64,000 bases of DNA, taken from positions 3,456,501 to 3,520,500 of the forward strand of contig NZ_JAZHSH010000001.1 of the NCBI RefSeq assembly GCF_040100845.1, given 5' to 3'. The stretch is from Chengkuizengella sp. SCS-71B. GTDB taxonomy: Bacteria; Bacillota; Bacilli; Paenibacillales; KCTC-33759. The position numbers and the translations under genes were made by a program. Positions 38,851 to 48,630 of the stretch are shown here, in pieces. The notes below the pieces were generated by a model. It was not told where the DNA came from. It worked only from the letters and a program-made list of their open reading frames with translations, and made no database searches. Within the stretch, counting starts at the first letter, position 1. The number at the start of each line of letters is the position of its first letter.

Positions 38851-40154
38851 AACAAAAACCTATAAAAGAATGGAAAAACTGGTCAGGTCTTGTCAAAAGT
38901 TCACCTCAAAATATGATTTACCCTCAAAACATTGAGGAAGTTGTAAAACTCATTCAAAATTGTATAGATCACAAACAACGTTTACGTGTTGTAGGTTCGG
39001 GGCATTCGTTCAGCCCCTTAGTTCACACAAATCAATTACTAGTTTCACTAGATGATATGCAGGGAATAGCAGAAGTTAACGATTCTGAACAATGGTCAGA
39101 AGTCTGGGCAGGAACAAAATTAAAAAAGCTTAGTATGCTTTTGCATCAACAAGGTTTTGCTCTTGAAAATATGGGAGATGTTGACCACCAATCTATAGCA
39201 GGGGCTTTGAGTACCGGAACGCATGGTACAGGTGTTAGTCTTGGAAATCTTTCAACGCAGATAAAAGAGCTTACAATTGTGACAGGTACGGGCGAGGTAA
39301 TTACTTGTTCCGAAGAAAAAAATCAAAACATATTTAAAGCTGCATCTATTTCATTAGGAGCACTAGGAATTATAGTTAAGGTAAAACTTAAAGTAGTCCC
39401 TGCATACAAATTGCATTGCAAATCGTCCAAACAACCAATTACAAATTGTTTAGAGCAATTAAATCATTTAAAAACCAATCGAAATTTTGAATTTTTTTAT
39501 TACCCACACACAGAAACTGCTCAAATTAAGGTCACAAACGAAACAAATCAAGCACCTTCCCCTAACAGACCTTTTCAAAAATTTAAAAATATAGTTTTAG
39601 AAAATTATGTTTTCTGGTTATTGTCAGAAGCAAGTCGCATTTTCCCTCGTCTAAGTAAAACAATCAGTCGAATTACAGCAAGTGGCGTACCTAATACAGA
39701 AAAAATAAACTATAGTCCATTTGTTTATACATCTGATAGAGTGGTCCGTTTCAATGAAATGGAATACTGCATCCCTGAAAGAAATCTCAAAAAAGTTGTA
39801 GAAGAAATGAAAAGTTGTATGGATCAGCAACAATTTGCCGTACATTTCCCTATTGAATGTCGTTATGTAAAAAAAGATGATATATGGTTAAGTCCATCCT
39901 ATCAAAGAAATTCAGCATATATTGCTGTTCATATGTATAAAGGCATGGAATATGAATCGTATTTTCAAGAAATGGAAAAGATTATGCAAAAGTATAATGG
40001 CAGACCTCATTGGGGAAAAATGCATACCTTAACTTCAGATAAATTACAAAAATTATACCCAAAATGGAATGACTTTCAAAAGTTAAGAGGTCAGATGGAC
40101 CCCGAGGGGCTCTTTTTAAATGATTATTTGGAGGGGTTATTTGATACTAAATAA
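38838..40154 (+). CDS. FAD-linked oxidase of the D-arabinono-1,4-lactone oxidase family
   Basis: The 438-residue product has an N-terminal PCMH-type FAD-binding domain (about 20-190) with RVVGSGHSFSPL, where the His is the likely covalent FAD attachment site, and AGALSTGTHGTG. A C-terminal ALO domain ends with RPHWGKMHTL, the family signature. Such enzymes oxidise sugar lactones or alditols with O2, giving H2O2. GGGGGAAGGG lies within the overlapping upstream gene before the ATG. It forms a two-gene operon with the PLP enzyme, closed by the hairpin at 40170. Confidence 0.85.
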   Translation: MLSLKQKPIKEWKNWSGLVKSSPQNMIYPQNIEEVVKLIQNCIDHKQRLRVVGSGHSFSPLVHTNQLLVSLDDMQGIAEVNDSEQWSEVWAGTKLKKLSMLLHQQGFALENMGDVDHQSIAGALSTGTHGTGVSLGNLSTQIKELTIVTGTGEVITCSEEKNQNIFKAASISLGALGIIVKVKLKVVPAYKLHCKSSKQPITNCLEQLNHLKTNRNFEFFYYPHTETAQIKVTNETNQAPSPNRPFQKFKNIVLENYVFWLLSEASRIFPRLSKTISRITASGVPNTEKINYSPFVYTSDRVVRFNEMEYCIPERNLKKVVEEMKSCMDQQQFAVHFPIECRYVKKDDIWLSPSYQRNSAYIAVHMYKGMEYESYFQEMEKIMQKYNGRPHWGKMHTLTSDKLQKLYPKWNDFQKLRGQMDPEGLFLNDYLEGLFDTK

Positions 40155-40169
40155 AGTTTAATCAAATGG

Positions 40170-40205
40170 AGGGTCCCATAAAAAGACTGGATTTGATGGG
40201 ACCCT
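40170..40205 (+). terminator. Terminator after the lactone oxidase operon
   Basis: AGGGTCCCAT pairs with ATGGGACCCT across a 16 base loop, 16 bp past the stop. There is only a weak T tract. Confidence 0.6.
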
Positions 40206-40280
40206 ATCATAAACCAATTACAAATAAATCATAACATTTACTGAATATTCCCAGCGTGAGCTTGAACATGACATCTTTTC

Positions 40281-40622
40281 TTACGGCTGTCTTTTTGGAA
40301 ACACTCGAGACCTTGTTAAAAATCGAACTCCTTCAGGTCCTTCCAATGAAAACATTCCCCCACGACCAGGCACTACATCAATCATCAATTGAGTATGTTT
40401 CCAGTATTCATACTGCTGTTTATTCATATAAAAAGGCGTGCCTCCAATTTCACCAATGAGAACATCACTATTTCCTAATAAAAAGTCATCTTTTGGATAA
40501 CACATCGGAGAACTGCCATCACAGCATCCTCCTGATTGATGGAAAAGGAGCGGTCCATGTTTCTCTTTCAACCTTTTAATCAATCGAATTGCCTCATCTG
40601 TAGCGATAACCTTCTCATCCAT
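40281..40622 (-). CDS. DUF779 protein, aldehyde dehydrogenase partner
   Basis: The 113-residue product has the DUF779 hallmarks LLFHQSGGCCDGSSPMCY with a cysteine cluster, GEIGGTPFYM, and VVPGRGGMFSLEGPEG. This domain is nearly always encoded next to an acetaldehyde-type aldehyde dehydrogenase, as here, where its ATG begins one base after the dehydrogenase stop. Its biochemical role is not established; a metal-binding or maturation function is a guess from the cysteines. Confidence 0.88.
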   Translation of the reverse strand: MDEKVIATDEAIRLIKRLKEKHGPLLFHQSGGCCDGSSPMCYPKDDFLLGNSDVLIGEIGGTPFYMNKQQYEYWKHTQLMIDVVPGRGGMFSLEGPEGVRFLTRSRVFPKRQP

Positions 40623-40623
40623 T

Positions 40624-42144
40624 TTAAAAGAATCCCAAAGCTTGTGGACTGTAACTAATTAATAAATTTTTTGTTTGCTGATAATGAGATAACATCATTT
40701 TGTGTGTCTCTCTACCAATACCAGACATTTTATATCCACCAAAAGCTGCATGAGCTGGATATGCATGATAACAATTCGTCCATACACGGCCCGCCTCAAT
40801 GTTACGTCCAAATCGATAGGCTGTATTCATGTTTCTAGTCCAAACTCCCGCACCTAATCCGTATAAAGTATCGTTCGCTATTTGCAAAGCTTCTTCCTCA
40901 TCTTTAAAAGTAGTAACAGATACAACTGGTCCAAAAATTTCTTCTTGGAAAATGCGCATTTTATTATGTCCTTTAAAAATGGTAGGTTCAATATAGTATC
41001 CATCTTTAAATTCACTCTCAAGCATATTTCTCTTACCACCAATAAGTGTTTCTGCTCCTTCTTGTTCAGCAATATCAAAATAAGCTAATATTTTCTCCAT
41101 TTGCTCAGAAGAAGCTTGGGCTCCGATCATCGTTTCCATATTTAGAGGATTTCCTTGTTTTATTTCTGCTACACGTGAGACAGCTCTTTCCATAAACTGA
41201 TCATAAATGGATTCATGAATGAGAGCACGCGATGGACATGTACAAACCTCCCCTTGATTTAAAGCAAACATGGTGAATCCTTCAATGGCTTTATTTAAAA
41301 AGTCATCATCTTGATCCATCACATCTTTGAAAAATATGTTTGGAGATTTCCCTCCTAACTCTAGTGTTACGGGGATAATATTGTTTGATGCATATTGCAT
41401 AATTAAACGCCCCGTGGTGGTTTCACCTGTGAAAGCAATTTTAGCAATTCGATCACTTGATGCAAGCGGTTTCCCCGCTTCAACACCAAATCCATTCACA
41501 ATATTCAACACACCTGGAGGTAATATGTCATGCATCAGTTCTGCCCATACCATAATGGATGCAGGAGTTTGCTCTGCTGGTTTTAACACTACACAATTAC
41601 CCGCAGCAAGTGCAGGTGCTAATTTCCACGTTGCCATTAATAATGGAAAATTCCATGGGATGATTTGTCCTACAACTCCTAGAGGCTCTAGATAATGATA
41701 AGATACAGTATCCTGATCAATTTCTCCTAAACTACCCTCTTGTGCACGAATACATCCGGCAAAATAACGGAAGTGATCAATAGCAAGCGGTAAATCAGCT
41801 ATGGTTGTTTCTCTAATCGGTTTACCGTTGTCCCATGTTTCTGCAACGGCTAACATTTCTAAATTCTCTTCCATTCGATCTGCAATTTTATTAAGAATAT
41901 GTGCTCTTTCGGTGACGGAGGTTTTGCCCCAACTATGTTTAGCTTTGTGAGCAGCATTAAGTGCCAATTCAATATCATCAGCATTTGAACGAGCGATTTC
42001 ACAAAAGGCTTTACCTGTAACTGGACTCAAATTTTCGAAGTATTCACCTTTTGTAGGAGCTGTCCATTCTCCTCCAATGTAATTATCATATCTTTGTTTA
42101 AAGTTAATCAACGCTTCTTGTGTACCTGGAGCTGCATAAGTCAT
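40624..42144 (-). CDS. NAD-dependent aldehyde dehydrogenase (ExaC/AcoD type)
   Basis: The 506-residue product has the complete aldehyde dehydrogenase fold. Visible are the NAD-site loop [27 protein letters not shown], the glutamate motif [13 protein letters not shown] and the catalytic cysteine in [14 protein letters not shown]. The sequence ends [20 protein letters not shown]. Length and the coupled DUF779 gene place it with acetaldehyde/ethanol-utilisation dehydrogenases that make acetate and NADH. AGGAGG stands about 8 bases before the ATG. No sigma-54 promoter was found upstream. Confidence 0.93.
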   Translation of the reverse strand: MTYAAPGTQEALINFKQRYDNYIGGEWTAPTKGEYFENLSPVTGKAFCEIARSNADDIELALNAAHKAKHSWGKTSVTERAHILNKIADRMEENLEMLAVAETWDNGKPIRETTIADLPLAIDHFRYFAGCIRAQEGSLGEIDQDTVSYHYLEPLGVVGQIIPWNFPLLMATWKLAPALAAGNCVVLKPAEQTPASIMVWAELMHDILPPGVLNIVNGFGVEAGKPLASSDRIAKIAFTGETTTGRLIMQYASNNIIPVTLELGGKSPNIFFKDVMDQDDDFLNKAIEGFTMFALNQGEVCTCPSRALIHESIYDQFMERAVSRVAEIKQGNPLNMETMIGAQASSEQMEKILAYFDIAEQEGAETLIGGKRNMLESEFKDGYYIEPTIFKGHNKMRIFQEEIFGPVVSVTTFKDEEEALQIANDTLYGLGAGVWTRNMNTAYRFGRNIEAGRVWTNCYHAYPAHAAFGGYKMSGIGRETHKMMLSHYQQTKNLLISYSPQALGFF

Positions 42145-42597
42145 ATTATTTTCCTCCTAACAATTTTTATATTTAAAAGAAAACCATAAAGTTTGTCCTT
42201 CTATTCATAATCTATTCAAAATATTTAACTGATAGAAGCGTATTTAGGAGAAAAAGAATGTTTGTTTAAGTAGATATAAATAAAATTTACAAGTTTAACT
42301 GATAATATATTTCAAAGTATTTTCATTTTGTTCATTTATTGATGTATTCATCCAACGTCAATCGTGATATAATGTTCAAATTACTTCAAAACAACCTGTA
42401 AATTGAAGTGAACTCGTTTAAGCTTTGCTTAAACATCGAGAAATCAGGTAGAGACTCTACTCCACCTGATTTGAAGATCCCACCTATAGAGGTGGGCGTC
42501 TGTACGCAAAATATTTTTGGATAAATATTTGTTAATTAGGTACTTATTATTTTATGAGGTCATAAGCTAAACTTTTAATTTTTATAGGAGAACTAGT
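42145..42597. other. Intergenic region holding dispersed repeat copy D
   Basis: A 450 bp gap between the divergent aldehyde dehydrogenase and MATE genes. Besides the repeat at 42408-42526 I see only AT-rich sequence. A TATAAT at about 42368-42373 with an upstream TG could be an extended -10, but no well-placed -35 is evident. TATAGGAGAA precedes the MATE start. Confidence 0.5.
42408..42526 (+). repeat. Copy D of the triple-hairpin dispersed repeat (best-preserved)
   Basis: A 119 bp copy beginning GTGAACTCG and ending ATATTTTTGGATAAA. Three inverted repeats in series: GTTTAAGC/GCTTAAAC around TTT, AATCAGGTAGAG/CTCCACCTGATT, and CCACCT/AGGTGG around ATAG. Inner spacers are short and conserved between copies. 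Copies A, B, C and E are in the other orientation; F is in this orientation. Confidence 0.92.
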
Positions 42598-43962
42598 ATG
42601 AGTGAAAAACCAAAGAAAAAACTATCTCTTTTTCATTTAACCTGGCCGATTTTTATTGAGTTTTTATTATATATTTTAATGGGAAACGCAGATACAATCA
42701 TGCTTAGTCAGTATTCAGATAACTCCGTTGCAGCAGTAGGAATTTCCAATCAAATTCAAAATTTCATTATATTGATGTTTGGTATCGTTGTCACAGGTAC
42801 AACGATTCTAGTTGCGCAAAATCTAGGTTCAAACGATAAAAAAACAGCTTTTGAAATTGGAAGAACATCTATATCTCTAAACATCGTAATTGGGTTATTT
42901 CTTAGTTTAGTTTTATTTATTTGTGCTCCCTATGCCTTGAAACTGATGAAAACACCGCCTGAGTTAATGTCTGAAGCTAAAACCTACCTGCAAATTATTA
43001 GTGCATTTTTGTTTATTCAAGCTTTAATCATGACATTATCAAGCATCATTCGCAGTCATGGATACACGAAACAAACAATGTATTCCACATTAACCATGAA
43101 TATCATTAATGTAATTGGAAATTATTTATTCATTTTTGGTCCATTTGGAATTCCTGTATTAGGTGTCACAGGCGTAGCCATTTCAACTGTGATTAGCCGT
43201 TCAATTGGATTAATCATACTGTTTATCTTTTTAACAACTAAGGTAAAACAACCGATCAGCTTACGCCAACTATTTTATTTTCCAAAAGAGCATGTAAAAA
43301 AACTAATTAAAATAGGAGTTCCATCTGCAGGTGAAAGCTTGTTTTATAATACACAGCAGCTTACAATTACAGCCTTCATTGCTTTGCTTGGAACCATGTT
43401 CATTACTACTCGTGTTTATGTATTTAATCTCATGTTTCTTATCCTATTATTTTCATTAGCTATCGGACAAGGAACTCAGATTATTGTCGGTCATCGTATT
43501 GGAGCAGGAGAAAATGAAAAAGCTTATAAACAAGTGATACACAGCTTGAAGATTGGCATGTTCATTAGTTTAATAATTGCAACTGCTTTTTACTTCCTGG
43601 CTAAGCCGTTACTTAGTATTTTTACAGATAATGCTGAAATTATTAGTTTAGGAACTAGTTTATTATTGATTACGATTATTCTTGAACCTGGAAGAGCCTT
43701 AAACCTCGTCATCAACAATTCATTAAGAGCTGCTGGGGATGTTAAATTCCCTGTTTATATGGGAGCCTTATTTATGTGGGGAGTAAGTGTTCCAACCGCT
43801 TATATCTTAGGAATTCATTTTGGCTTTGGCCTTTATGGAGTTTGGATTGGATATATTTTAGATGAATGGCTTAGAGGGCTGATCATGCTTTGGAGATGGC
43901 GTTCTCGTGCATGGGAAAAGATGGCTTTAGTTAAAACAAAAAAACATGCTGCAGATTCATAA
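42598..43962 (+). CDS. MATE family multidrug/cation efflux protein
   Basis: The 454-residue product has twelve predicted membrane segments in two six-helix halves. It starts LFHLTWPIFIEFLLYILMGN with GNADTIMLSQYSD and contains GVTGVAISTVISRSIG, the usual MatE blocks. Such pumps export drugs or metabolites in exchange for Na+ or H+. GGAGAACTAGT precedes the ATG. It stands alone, closed by a terminator at 43967. Confidence 0.92.
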   Translation: MSEKPKKKLSLFHLTWPIFIEFLLYILMGNADTIMLSQYSDNSVAAVGISNQIQNFIILMFGIVVTGTTILVAQNLGSNDKKTAFEIGRTSISLNIVIGLFLSLVLFICAPYALKLMKTPPELMSEAKTYLQIISAFLFIQALIMTLSSIIRSHGYTKQTMYSTLTMNIINVIGNYLFIFGPFGIPVLGVTGVAISTVISRSIGLIILFIFLTTKVKQPISLRQLFYFPKEHVKKLIKIGVPSAGESLFYNTQQLTITAFIALLGTMFITTRVYVFNLMFLILLFSLAIGQGTQIIVGHRIGAGENEKAYKQVIHSLKIGMFISLIIATAFYFLAKPLLSIFTDNAEIISLGTSLLLITIILEPGRALNLVINNSLRAAGDVKFPVYMGALFMWGVSVPTAYILGIHFGFGLYGVWIGYILDEWLRGLIMLWRWRSRAWEKMALVKTKKHAADS

Positions 43963-43966
43963 AGAT

Positions 43967-44010
43967 AATCACCAATTCTAGTGAAAAAATAGAGTTGGTG
44001 ATTTATTTGT
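43967..44010 (+). terminator. Terminator after the MATE gene
   Basis: AATCACCAATTCT pairs with AGAGTTGGTGATT and runs into TATTTGTTT, immediately after the stop. Confidence 0.8.
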
Positions 44011-44030
44011 TTATCAATATTCAACTACAC

Positions 44031-44149
44031 TTCCTAACTCTATCTAGATATTCTGCTAAATCATTCTCAATAATATCCTTTAACACACCCACTTTTACTT
44101 CCAATCCATTTTCCTGTAAATATTGTATCCCTTTCCCGTTAAAACATTT
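44031..44149 (-). pseudogene. 3' fragment of a RibD/deaminase-like gene
   Basis: On the minus strand an open piece encodes GKGIQYLQENGLEVKVGVLK, then DIIENDLAEYLDRVR and a stop. This resembles the block G-x-L-x-x-x-G-I-E-V-x-V-G-V-L of riboflavin-type deaminases. There is no start or N-terminal domain; upstream sequence has been replaced by the BlaI promoter region. It is probably a relic of a lost gene. The match is short and from memory. Confidence 0.4.
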
Positions 44150-44158
44150 AAATAACTA

Positions 44159-44214
44159 TTGACAATCAACATATTACACATGTAATATTTATTATAGGTA
44201 TTATGTTTGTAATA
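44159..44214 (+). promoter_or_regulatory. BlaI-type promoter with two operator dyads
   Basis: Promoter: -35 TTGACA (44159-44164), 18 bp spacer, -10 TAATAT (44183-44188). Operator 1, ATATTACACATGTAATAT (44171-44188), is a near-perfect dyad with the TACA/TGTA core of BlaI/MecI sites and covers the -10. Operator 2, TATTATGTTTGTAATA (44199-44214), is an imperfect copy one turn downstream. This predicts autorepression of the operon by the BlaI homologue encoded at 44246. Confidence 0.8.
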
Positions 44215-44245
44215 TTAAAAAAGAATCAATTAAGGTGGTTTTCAT

Positions 44246-44626
44246 ATGAGTAATTATACTAAGATATCAGATGCTGAATGGGTAATCATGGAGGAGTTGT
44301 GGAAGAAATCTCCCCTTACTTCTGCTGAAATTATTGATCAACTAAAGGATTCAACAGAGTGGAATCCCAAAACAATACATACTTTAATCAATCGTTTAGT
44401 TAAAAAAGAAGTGTTGGGTGTGAAAAGGGAAGGGCGTTTTAAACAATTTCACCCTCTTCTCTCTGCTGACGAATGTCGCAAAAGAGAGACAACCTCTTTC
44501 TTAAAAAAAATCTATTCGGGTTCACGTCAAATGTTTATTTTAAATTTTATTAAAAATGAGAAGTTAACGGACACAGAAATTGAAGAGTTAAAAAAGATCC
44601 TTAAACAAAAAAAAGATGAAAATTAA
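44246..44626 (+). CDS. BlaI/MecI/CopY family repressor
   Basis: The 126-residue product has a winged-helix domain (1-75: ISDAEWVIMEELWKKSPLTS, then WNPKTIHTLINRLVKKEVLG) and a C-terminal dimerisation helix region (80-126). In the family, dimers bind TACA/TGTA dyads and are cut or released by the partner membrane protease. The MecI/BlaI cut site normally falls between an Asn and a Phe in the C-terminal domain; here an F-I-L-N-F stretch (FILNFIKNEK) sits in the matching place. AAGGTGG precedes the ATG. First gene of an operon with the M56-Kelch protein and a YcdB-like protein. Confidence 0.92.
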   Translation: MSNYTKISDAEWVIMEELWKKSPLTSAEIIDQLKDSTEWNPKTIHTLINRLVKKEVLGVKREGRFKQFHPLLSADECRKRETTSFLKKIYSGSRQMFILNFIKNEKLTDTEIEELKKILKQKKDEN

Positions 44627-44662
44627 TACTTACTTAGATTTAGGATAAAGTGGGGTGAAAAC

Positions 44663-46921
44663 ATGGATGTACAGAATATATTCATCACTATTTTAAACTT
44701 TTCTCTGGTAGGCAGTACGATAGCAATACTCATTCTGTTTATAAAAAAAGTATTAAATGATAAACTCACTGCACATTGGCACTATTACATTTGGCTCTTA
44801 TTAATTATAAGACTTATGATTCCGTTTAGCTTTGAAAGTTCATTGAGTTTAGTTAACTTCTTTCCCTCCTTTACAGAGTATAAGACTACTGAATCTATTG
44901 AAACATCAGTTAGGAATCAAACAGCATTCCCTCAGGTAAATATAGAAAACTTTAAAGGTAAAGATGATGGCATAACCTCAAATGGAATCAACGAACCACC
45001 GGTAATTCTTCAAACAATAACAAATCTAACAGTAACAAATTTCAATAAAGAAATGATGGAAGTGCAAGCACTGGATTCCAACTCAGAAAGTGTGCCTGTT
45101 AACCAGATAAAATTCAACATTTTTAATCTGAATACATTCGGAATGATATGGTTGTTTGGTGTATTGATGGTCTTTATACTTTTATTAATTGAAAATATCG
45201 ATTACAACTGGAAATTATCCAAAAAACCAAAATGCAAAGATGAGGACATATTATCATTGCTAGAAACATGTAAAAAGAAATTAAAAGTGAGTTCCAATGT
45301 ACAACTCATATATGATGAGAAGGTTGTCTCACCATCGATAATTGGTTTATTAGTACCTAAAATTGTGATTTCAAAGCCATTGTTTGAAAGCTTATCAAAA
45401 AATGAAAAGAAATATATATTGTTGCATGAATTAACACATTTTAAAAAAAAAGATGTCCTTATTCAATGGATGAGTATTATTGTTCTAGCTATTCATTGGT
45501 TTAATCCTATCATTTGGTACAGCTTTTATCAGCTACGTAAAGATTGTGAGCTATCGTGTGATGCCTCCGTTTTATCTCAATTAAAAAAAGATGAATATCT
45601 GGCATATGGGAACACATTGTTAAGTGTTTTAGGTAAAGTATCAAAACCATCCCTCATTCCTAGATCCATAGGAATGTCCACTAATTTATCAGATATGAAA
45701 TCAAGAATGAAGAGAATTCATATGTTTAATAAACAACCTCTCAAATGGATGATGCTCTCTAGTTTGATAACCGCAAGTATCGTTCTTGTTGGATTCACAG
45801 TATTTGATTTAAATACAAATGAAAATTATCCGAAAGATGTACCCCAAACTGAAGATGTAAATAACCAATACAAAGATAAAGGCACTTGGACAGAGATCTC
45901 CAGTATGAATCAAGCAGGGTATCCTGGGAATGCATCAGAAGTCTTAGATGGAAATATTTATACTATGGGTGGATCTGTAATTAATGATGGAGTATATGTA
46001 TATTCATCAAGTTTAGAAAAGTATAATCCACAAACGGATACTTGGACACCATTGGCTAGTATGAATCAAGCTAGAGATAACCACGCAACTGAAGTTATTG
46101 ATGGAAAAATATACGTAGTAGGCGGTTATGGATATGATGGAGAAGATTATCGTTATTTATCAAACCTAGAAGTATATAATCCACAAACGAATACTTGGAC
46201 ACCATTGGCTAGTATGAATCAAGCTAGAGGCCACCATCATGCAGAAGTCATCAACGGTAAGCTGTATGTAATGGGTGGGTTTGGAAATCAAGAAGATTAC
46301 AATGTCTTATCAAGTGTAGAAATGTATGATCCTCAAACAGATACATGGACACAATTAACGAGTATGAACGAAGCTAGATTTAGATTTGAAACTGAAGTAA
46401 TCGATGGGAAAATTTATGCTATAGGTGGTCGAGGTGATTACACTTTATCTAGCACTGAAGTATATGATCCTCAAACGGATACTTGGACACTATTAGCTAA
46501 CCTGAACAAAGGGAGGGAAAACTTTTCTATTGAAGTCATAGAGGATAAAATTTATGTAATAGGTGGATATAATATTAATTTTATGATGTATAGAAAAGAA
46601 AATTATTTATCAAGTGTAGAGATGTATGATACAAAAACAAATATATGGACGAATTTAACTCCTATGAATTATCCAAGAAATAATCATACAACAACAGTGA
46701 TGGATGGGAAAATTTACGTAATGGGTGGATATTATGATCATATTCATTTATCAAGCGTTGAAATGTATGATCTAAAAACAAATCGTTGGTCAGAGGTGAC
46801 TCATATGAATTTAGCAAGATCTAATCATGCGGCAGAAGTGATCAATGGGAAGATTTACGTAATCGGTGGAAGTTCCGAAGAAAATTATGAATCAAAAGCC
46901 GTAGAGGTTTATGACTTATAA
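44663..46921 (+). CDS. M56 (BlaR1-type) membrane protease with C-terminal seven-repeat Kelch propeller
   Basis: The 752-residue product starts with a BlaR1/MecR1-like module. Membrane helices lie at about 8-30, 37-56 and 163-187. A zinc protease domain follows, with HELTH (residues 255-259), WFNPIIWY and KDCELSCDASVL, and a fourth helix lies near 362-383 (WMMLSSLITASIVLVGFTVF). Where BlaR1 has its outer penicillin-binding sensor domain, this protein has seven Kelch repeats (about 407-752). Each follows TW-x-x-x-x-x-MN-x-AR, then VIDGKIYVIGG, then SSVEMYDPQTDTW; the final VEVYDL strand would close the ring. The domain should lie outside the cell. Inference: the propeller binds an extracellular ligand and the M56 site then inactivates the BlaI partner. 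No beta-lactam-binding serine motifs are present, so resistance to beta-lactams is not implied. Confidence 0.9.
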   Translation: MDVQNIFITILNFSLVGSTIAILILFIKKVLNDKLTAHWHYYIWLLLIIRLMIPFSFESSLSLVNFFPSFTEYKTTESIETSVRNQTAFPQVNIENFKGKDDGITSNGINEPPVILQTITNLTVTNFNKEMMEVQALDSNSESVPVNQIKFNIFNLNTFGMIWLFGVLMVFILLLIENIDYNWKLSKKPKCKDEDILSLLETCKKKLKVSSNVQLIYDEKVVSPSIIGLLVPKIVISKPLFESLSKNEKKYILLHELTHFKKKDVLIQWMSIIVLAIHWFNPIIWYSFYQLRKDCELSCDASVLSQLKKDEYLAYGNTLLSVLGKVSKPSLIPRSIGMSTNLSDMKSRMKRIHMFNKQPLKWMMLSSLITASIVLVGFTVFDLNTNENYPKDVPQTEDVNNQYKDKGTWTEISSMNQAGYPGNASEVLDGNIYTMGGSVINDGVYVYSSSLEKYNPQTDTWTPLASMNQARDNHATEVIDGKIYVVGGYGYDGEDYRYLSNLEVYNPQTNTWTPLASMNQARGHHHAEVINGKLYVMGGFGNQEDYNVLSSVEMYDPQTDTWTQLTSMNEARFRFETEVIDGKIYAIGGRGDYTLSSTEVYDPQTDTWTLLANLNKGRENFSIEVIEDKIYVIGGYNINFMMYRKENYLSSVEMYDTKTNIWTNLTPMNYPRNNHTTTVMDGKIYVMGGYYDHIHLSSVEMYDLKTNRWSEVTHMNLARSNHAAEVINGKIYVIGGSSEENYESKAVEVYDL

Positions 46922-46956
46922 AATACATGATTTTTAAAGATAGGAGAAAGCCATTT

Positions 46957-48630
46957 ATGAAATTAATTTTAAGCATCGTTCTTAGTTTTATTTTGTTTAG
47001 TATTTTGTATATCAATTTAGATGGAAGTCAGACAGAGCCACAAGCTGAACAAGTTGAAGCCAACTCTAATCCATCTGTTGAAGTGGATCAAACAGATAGC
47101 TCAAAAAATCAACCTGTTGAACAAACAGCTAAAATAACAAAACAAGACTTAGTAATTAGAGTGAAACAACTATTTCCAAATGAATTGGCTTCAGCTAGAC
47201 TGGAGGAATTTACTTTTGATGGGAAGGATCCTAAAAAGAATAAATATATGTTACATTATCGTGAAAATGGTGAGCAGTATATTCCTCCGGATTTAAGAGG
47301 TACTTTTGTATTTTATGGAAAAGAGCTAACTTTAATTGCTGCCTCCTTTGGCGGGGATACAGCAACAAAAGAGAATTCATTCCCTCCAAAAGTTGATCTT
47401 GAAGAAAGTAGAGAGATTGCTGAAGAATTTTTACGTCAAATATATGATATGAGTGATTATGGCATCAAATATAGTTATCATCAAGATTTTCAAAGACCTA
47501 TAACCGAAATTCTCCAAACAGAGTATGAATTTTATAAAATGAAGGATGGTATACGCATATCAGATCAAGGAGGTTGGATACTCGTTCAAGGTGATGGAAG
47601 GATCAGAAGTTATAACTATTATAATCAACCATATGAGAATTACTATTCCTCCCTACAAGATCATACGTTTGATTCCACAAGCAAGATGTTAACGGAGGAT
47701 GATATTAAAGAGCAATTAAAAAATGAATTAAATGTACAATTAAAATATAAAAGCGAATGGAATTCACCAGAAAGTAAAGATATTTCCTTAGCTTATGTCG
47801 TAGAGCCTTCCATTAGTAAAATCCGTGCGACAGATGGAACATATTTGATCGATAATGATTTTATGAATATTAGTGAAGTAAATACAATTTCTGCATATCA
47901 CCCTATATTACAATCTAATGATCCATCGACGTTTGATTTTAACAAAAACCATATAGAACAACACGCTTTAAACTTATTGGAACAAATATTAAAGATAAAA
48001 TCATCTGAAATAAATATTGAAAAAATAGAAGAATCAGGACAAATAGAAAAAAACTTAAAATATTTTCTATCATTCCAAGTCAATGACAATATTAGTAATT
48101 TGAACATAGATGGAAATAGTGGAGATGTATATTACTTAAAAGTACCTGAACCACTACCGATAACTACAAATGAATCTTCAGAATCAACCCTAAATGAAGC
48201 TAGAGAATCAGCTATAAATTATATACATCAACTTTCCCCAAGTATAGCTAAACAAATCGTGTGGAGAGAACATCCAGAAGACTACTCTACTACTAATGAT
48301 AGTTACACTTTCCAATTTCACAGATTAATTAATGGGGTTCCTTATGAAGGAGATGAAATAAGCATTGGTATTTCCAAACAAAATGGCGAATTAATAGAAT
48401 ATATTATGATTCTTGATCCTATGGATCAGTTTCCGAGCGCTGACATTGTGATCAGTGAGGAGGAAGCATTAACTGCATATTTGAATGGAATGTCTTTAGA
48501 TTTATATTATGATCACAAATATAGTGACTATTATGATGATCTAGAAAAAGTACATTATAATCTAATTTATGAATTAAATTTTAAAGTATATAATATAAAT
48601 GCAGCAACAGGCGAAATATCTCCAACTTGA
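46957..48630 (+). CDS. Exported YcdB/YcdC-like protein with PepSY-type repeats
   Basis: The 557-residue product starts at the ATG with AGGAG 10 bases upstream (46942-46946); the frame is open ten codons earlier. It has a signal or anchor helix (about 2-20, LILSIVLSFILFSILYINL) followed by a long outer part. Repeating alpha-beta units resemble YcdB/YcdC and PepSY domains: SREIAEEFLRQIYD, then LTEDDIKEQLKNELNVQLKY and ARESAINYIHQLSPSIAKQI. No protease motif is visible. Third gene of the BlaI/M56-Kelch operon, 35 bp after it. Family members are poorly understood; a role as inhibitor, chaperone or target of the sensor is conjecture. The frame ends just before an SLH-like piece in another frame. 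Confidence 0.75.
   Translation: MKLILSIVLSFILFSILYINLDGSQTEPQAEQVEANSNPSVEVDQTDSSKNQPVEQTAKITKQDLVIRVKQLFPNELASARLEEFTFDGKDPKKNKYMLHYRENGEQYIPPDLRGTFVFYGKELTLIAASFGGDTATKENSFPPKVDLEESREIAEEFLRQIYDMSDYGIKYSYHQDFQRPITEILQTEYEFYKMKDGIRISDQGGWILVQGDGRIRSYNYYNQPYENYYSSLQDHTFDSTSKMLTEDDIKEQLKNELNVQLKYKSEWNSPESKDISLAYVVEPSISKIRATDGTYLIDNDFMNISEVNTISAYHPILQSNDPSTFDFNKNHIEQHALNLLEQILKIKSSEINIEKIEESGQIEKNLKYFLSFQVNDNISNLNIDGNSGDVYYLKVPEPLPITTNESSESTLNEARESAINYIHQLSPSIAKQIVWREHPEDYSTTNDSYTFQFHRLINGVPYEGDEISIGISKQNGELIEYIMILDPMDQFPSADIVISEEEALTAYLNGMSLDLYYDHKYSDYYDDLEKVHYNLIYELNFKVYNINAATGEISPT

Noticed and set aside
42145-42260. Sigma-54 promoter upstream of the aldehyde dehydrogenase
   Set aside because: No GG-N10-GC pair with the expected flanks was found.
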